Assembly (NCBI GenBank): GCA_910584215.1
Contig: CAJTYI010000114.1
Location: forward strand, 1 to 6,798
DNA from: an uncultured Roseburia sp.
Lineage (GTDB): Bacteria; Bacillota; Clostridia; Lachnospirales; Lachnospiraceae
Length of the DNA stretch: 6,798 nt
Reading direction: 5' to 3'
Positions 6,518 through 6,798 of the stretch are shown here, piece after piece (the first letter of the stretch is position 1; every line of letters starts with the position of its first letter). Made by a program: the position numbers and the translations under genes. Below the pieces are notes generated by a model that was not told the origin of the DNA, did not search any database, and saw only the letters and a program-made list of their open reading frames with translations.

Positions 6518-6798
6518 GCTGTTGCAAAACAGCGGCAGACAAAACAAATTGCCTGGATACTGGTGTGAGATATGAAACAGTAAACCAGTGCAAAAGAGTG
6601 AACCTTGATAACTGAACAGTGAACAAACCTTGAAAGATTCTAAAACATAATCACTTCGGTGATTGTGCGGTTTTCTAAAAACAGAGAACCGAAAAGAGAT
6701 TTCAGGCTGTCGAAAGACAGACGTACACTTCTTATATGTAGTATAAGGAGTAACCTTAAAAAACAGTAAACAGATATCAGATCGAAGATCTGTGTCTG
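6518..6798 (+). other. structured non-coding leader, probably of an rRNA operon
   Basis: No ORF is supported downstream of P2. The transcript would instead be a chain of hairpins: ACTGGT (6559-6564) with ACCAGT (6584-6589); a nine-pair stem at 6646-6667 capped by a cUUCGg tetraloop; CGGTTTTCT (6668-6676) with AGAGAACCG (6683-6691); CTGTC-GAAA-GACAG (6707-6720); a ten-pair stem ACTTCTTATA (6727-6736) with TATAAGGAGT (6742-6751); and CAGATC-GAA-GATCTG (6778-6792) with outer CAGA/TCTG pairs reaching base 6798. ACCTTGATAACTGAACA at 6602-6618 resembles the boxA region of Firmicutes rRNA leaders. Two strong promoters plus this leader point to a 16S gene just beyond the window. A tRNA operon is the main alternative. 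Confidence 0.7.
6601..6620 (+). promoter_or_regulatory. boxA-like antitermination element
   Basis: AACCTTGATAACTGAACAGT resembles the CTTTGAAAACTGAACA-type element in Firmicutes rRNA leaders that loads Nus factors. A boxB-like hairpin (6559-6589) lies just upstream, in the usual order. A partial echo, AACAAACCTTGAAAG, follows at 6622-6636. Confidence 0.5.

Noticed and set aside
6602..6798. Start of 16S rRNA inside the window
   Set aside because: The conserved 5' end of 16S (AGAGTTTGATCCTGG) does not occur before base 6798; only the leader can be supported.

Overview
The window looks like chromosomal DNA from a Gram-positive, low-to-moderate GC anaerobe of the Clostridia, most likely a Lachnospiraceae-type gut bacterium. 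The basis is the clpC-radA gene order, purine-rich Shine-Dalgarno sites, sigma-A type promoters and a secreted BspA-like leucine-rich repeat protein with a lysine-rich tail. This is an inference from gene style; no taxonomic marker gene is present in the window.

Positions 1-2142 hold the 3' nine-tenths of clpC, the AAA+ unfoldase that feeds ClpP; the start lies outside the window. After a short intergenic stretch with a promoter-like site and a small palindrome comes a 136-codon gene of unknown function (2258-2668), closed by a strong intrinsic terminator (2705-2758). The next 270 bases contain no gene but carry about 3.4 copies of a 35-bp tandem repeat (2803-2921). radA (3033-4409) follows, encoding the recombination and branch-migration ATPase. 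A stress-protease gene next to radA is the classic Firmicutes arrangement, although here the two are separated by an unknown gene, a terminator and a repeat array, so they are probably not one simple operon.

Downstream of radA, where disA often sits in relatives, the sequence changes character. A 15-bp direct repeat abuts the radA stop. Then comes what looks like a decayed gene for a small secreted protein (4523-4885) that runs into an intact secreted LRR_5/BspA-like gene (4882-5913). Beyond it lie two large imperfect hairpins and a stretch with broken coding character (about 6079-6422).

The last 450 bases look like the front end of a ribosomal RNA operon. There are two strong sigma-A promoters (6348-6376 and 6483-6511), each with a perfect TTGACA -35, a 17-bp spacer and the same AAGCTG start-site motif. 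They are followed by a non-coding leader full of stable hairpins and a boxA-like element. The 16S gene would begin just past the window, but none of it is visible here. I found no CRISPR array, intact mobile element or clearly new multi-gene system. The least explained parts are the 136-aa protein, the 35-bp repeat array and the decayed segments flanking the LRR gene.
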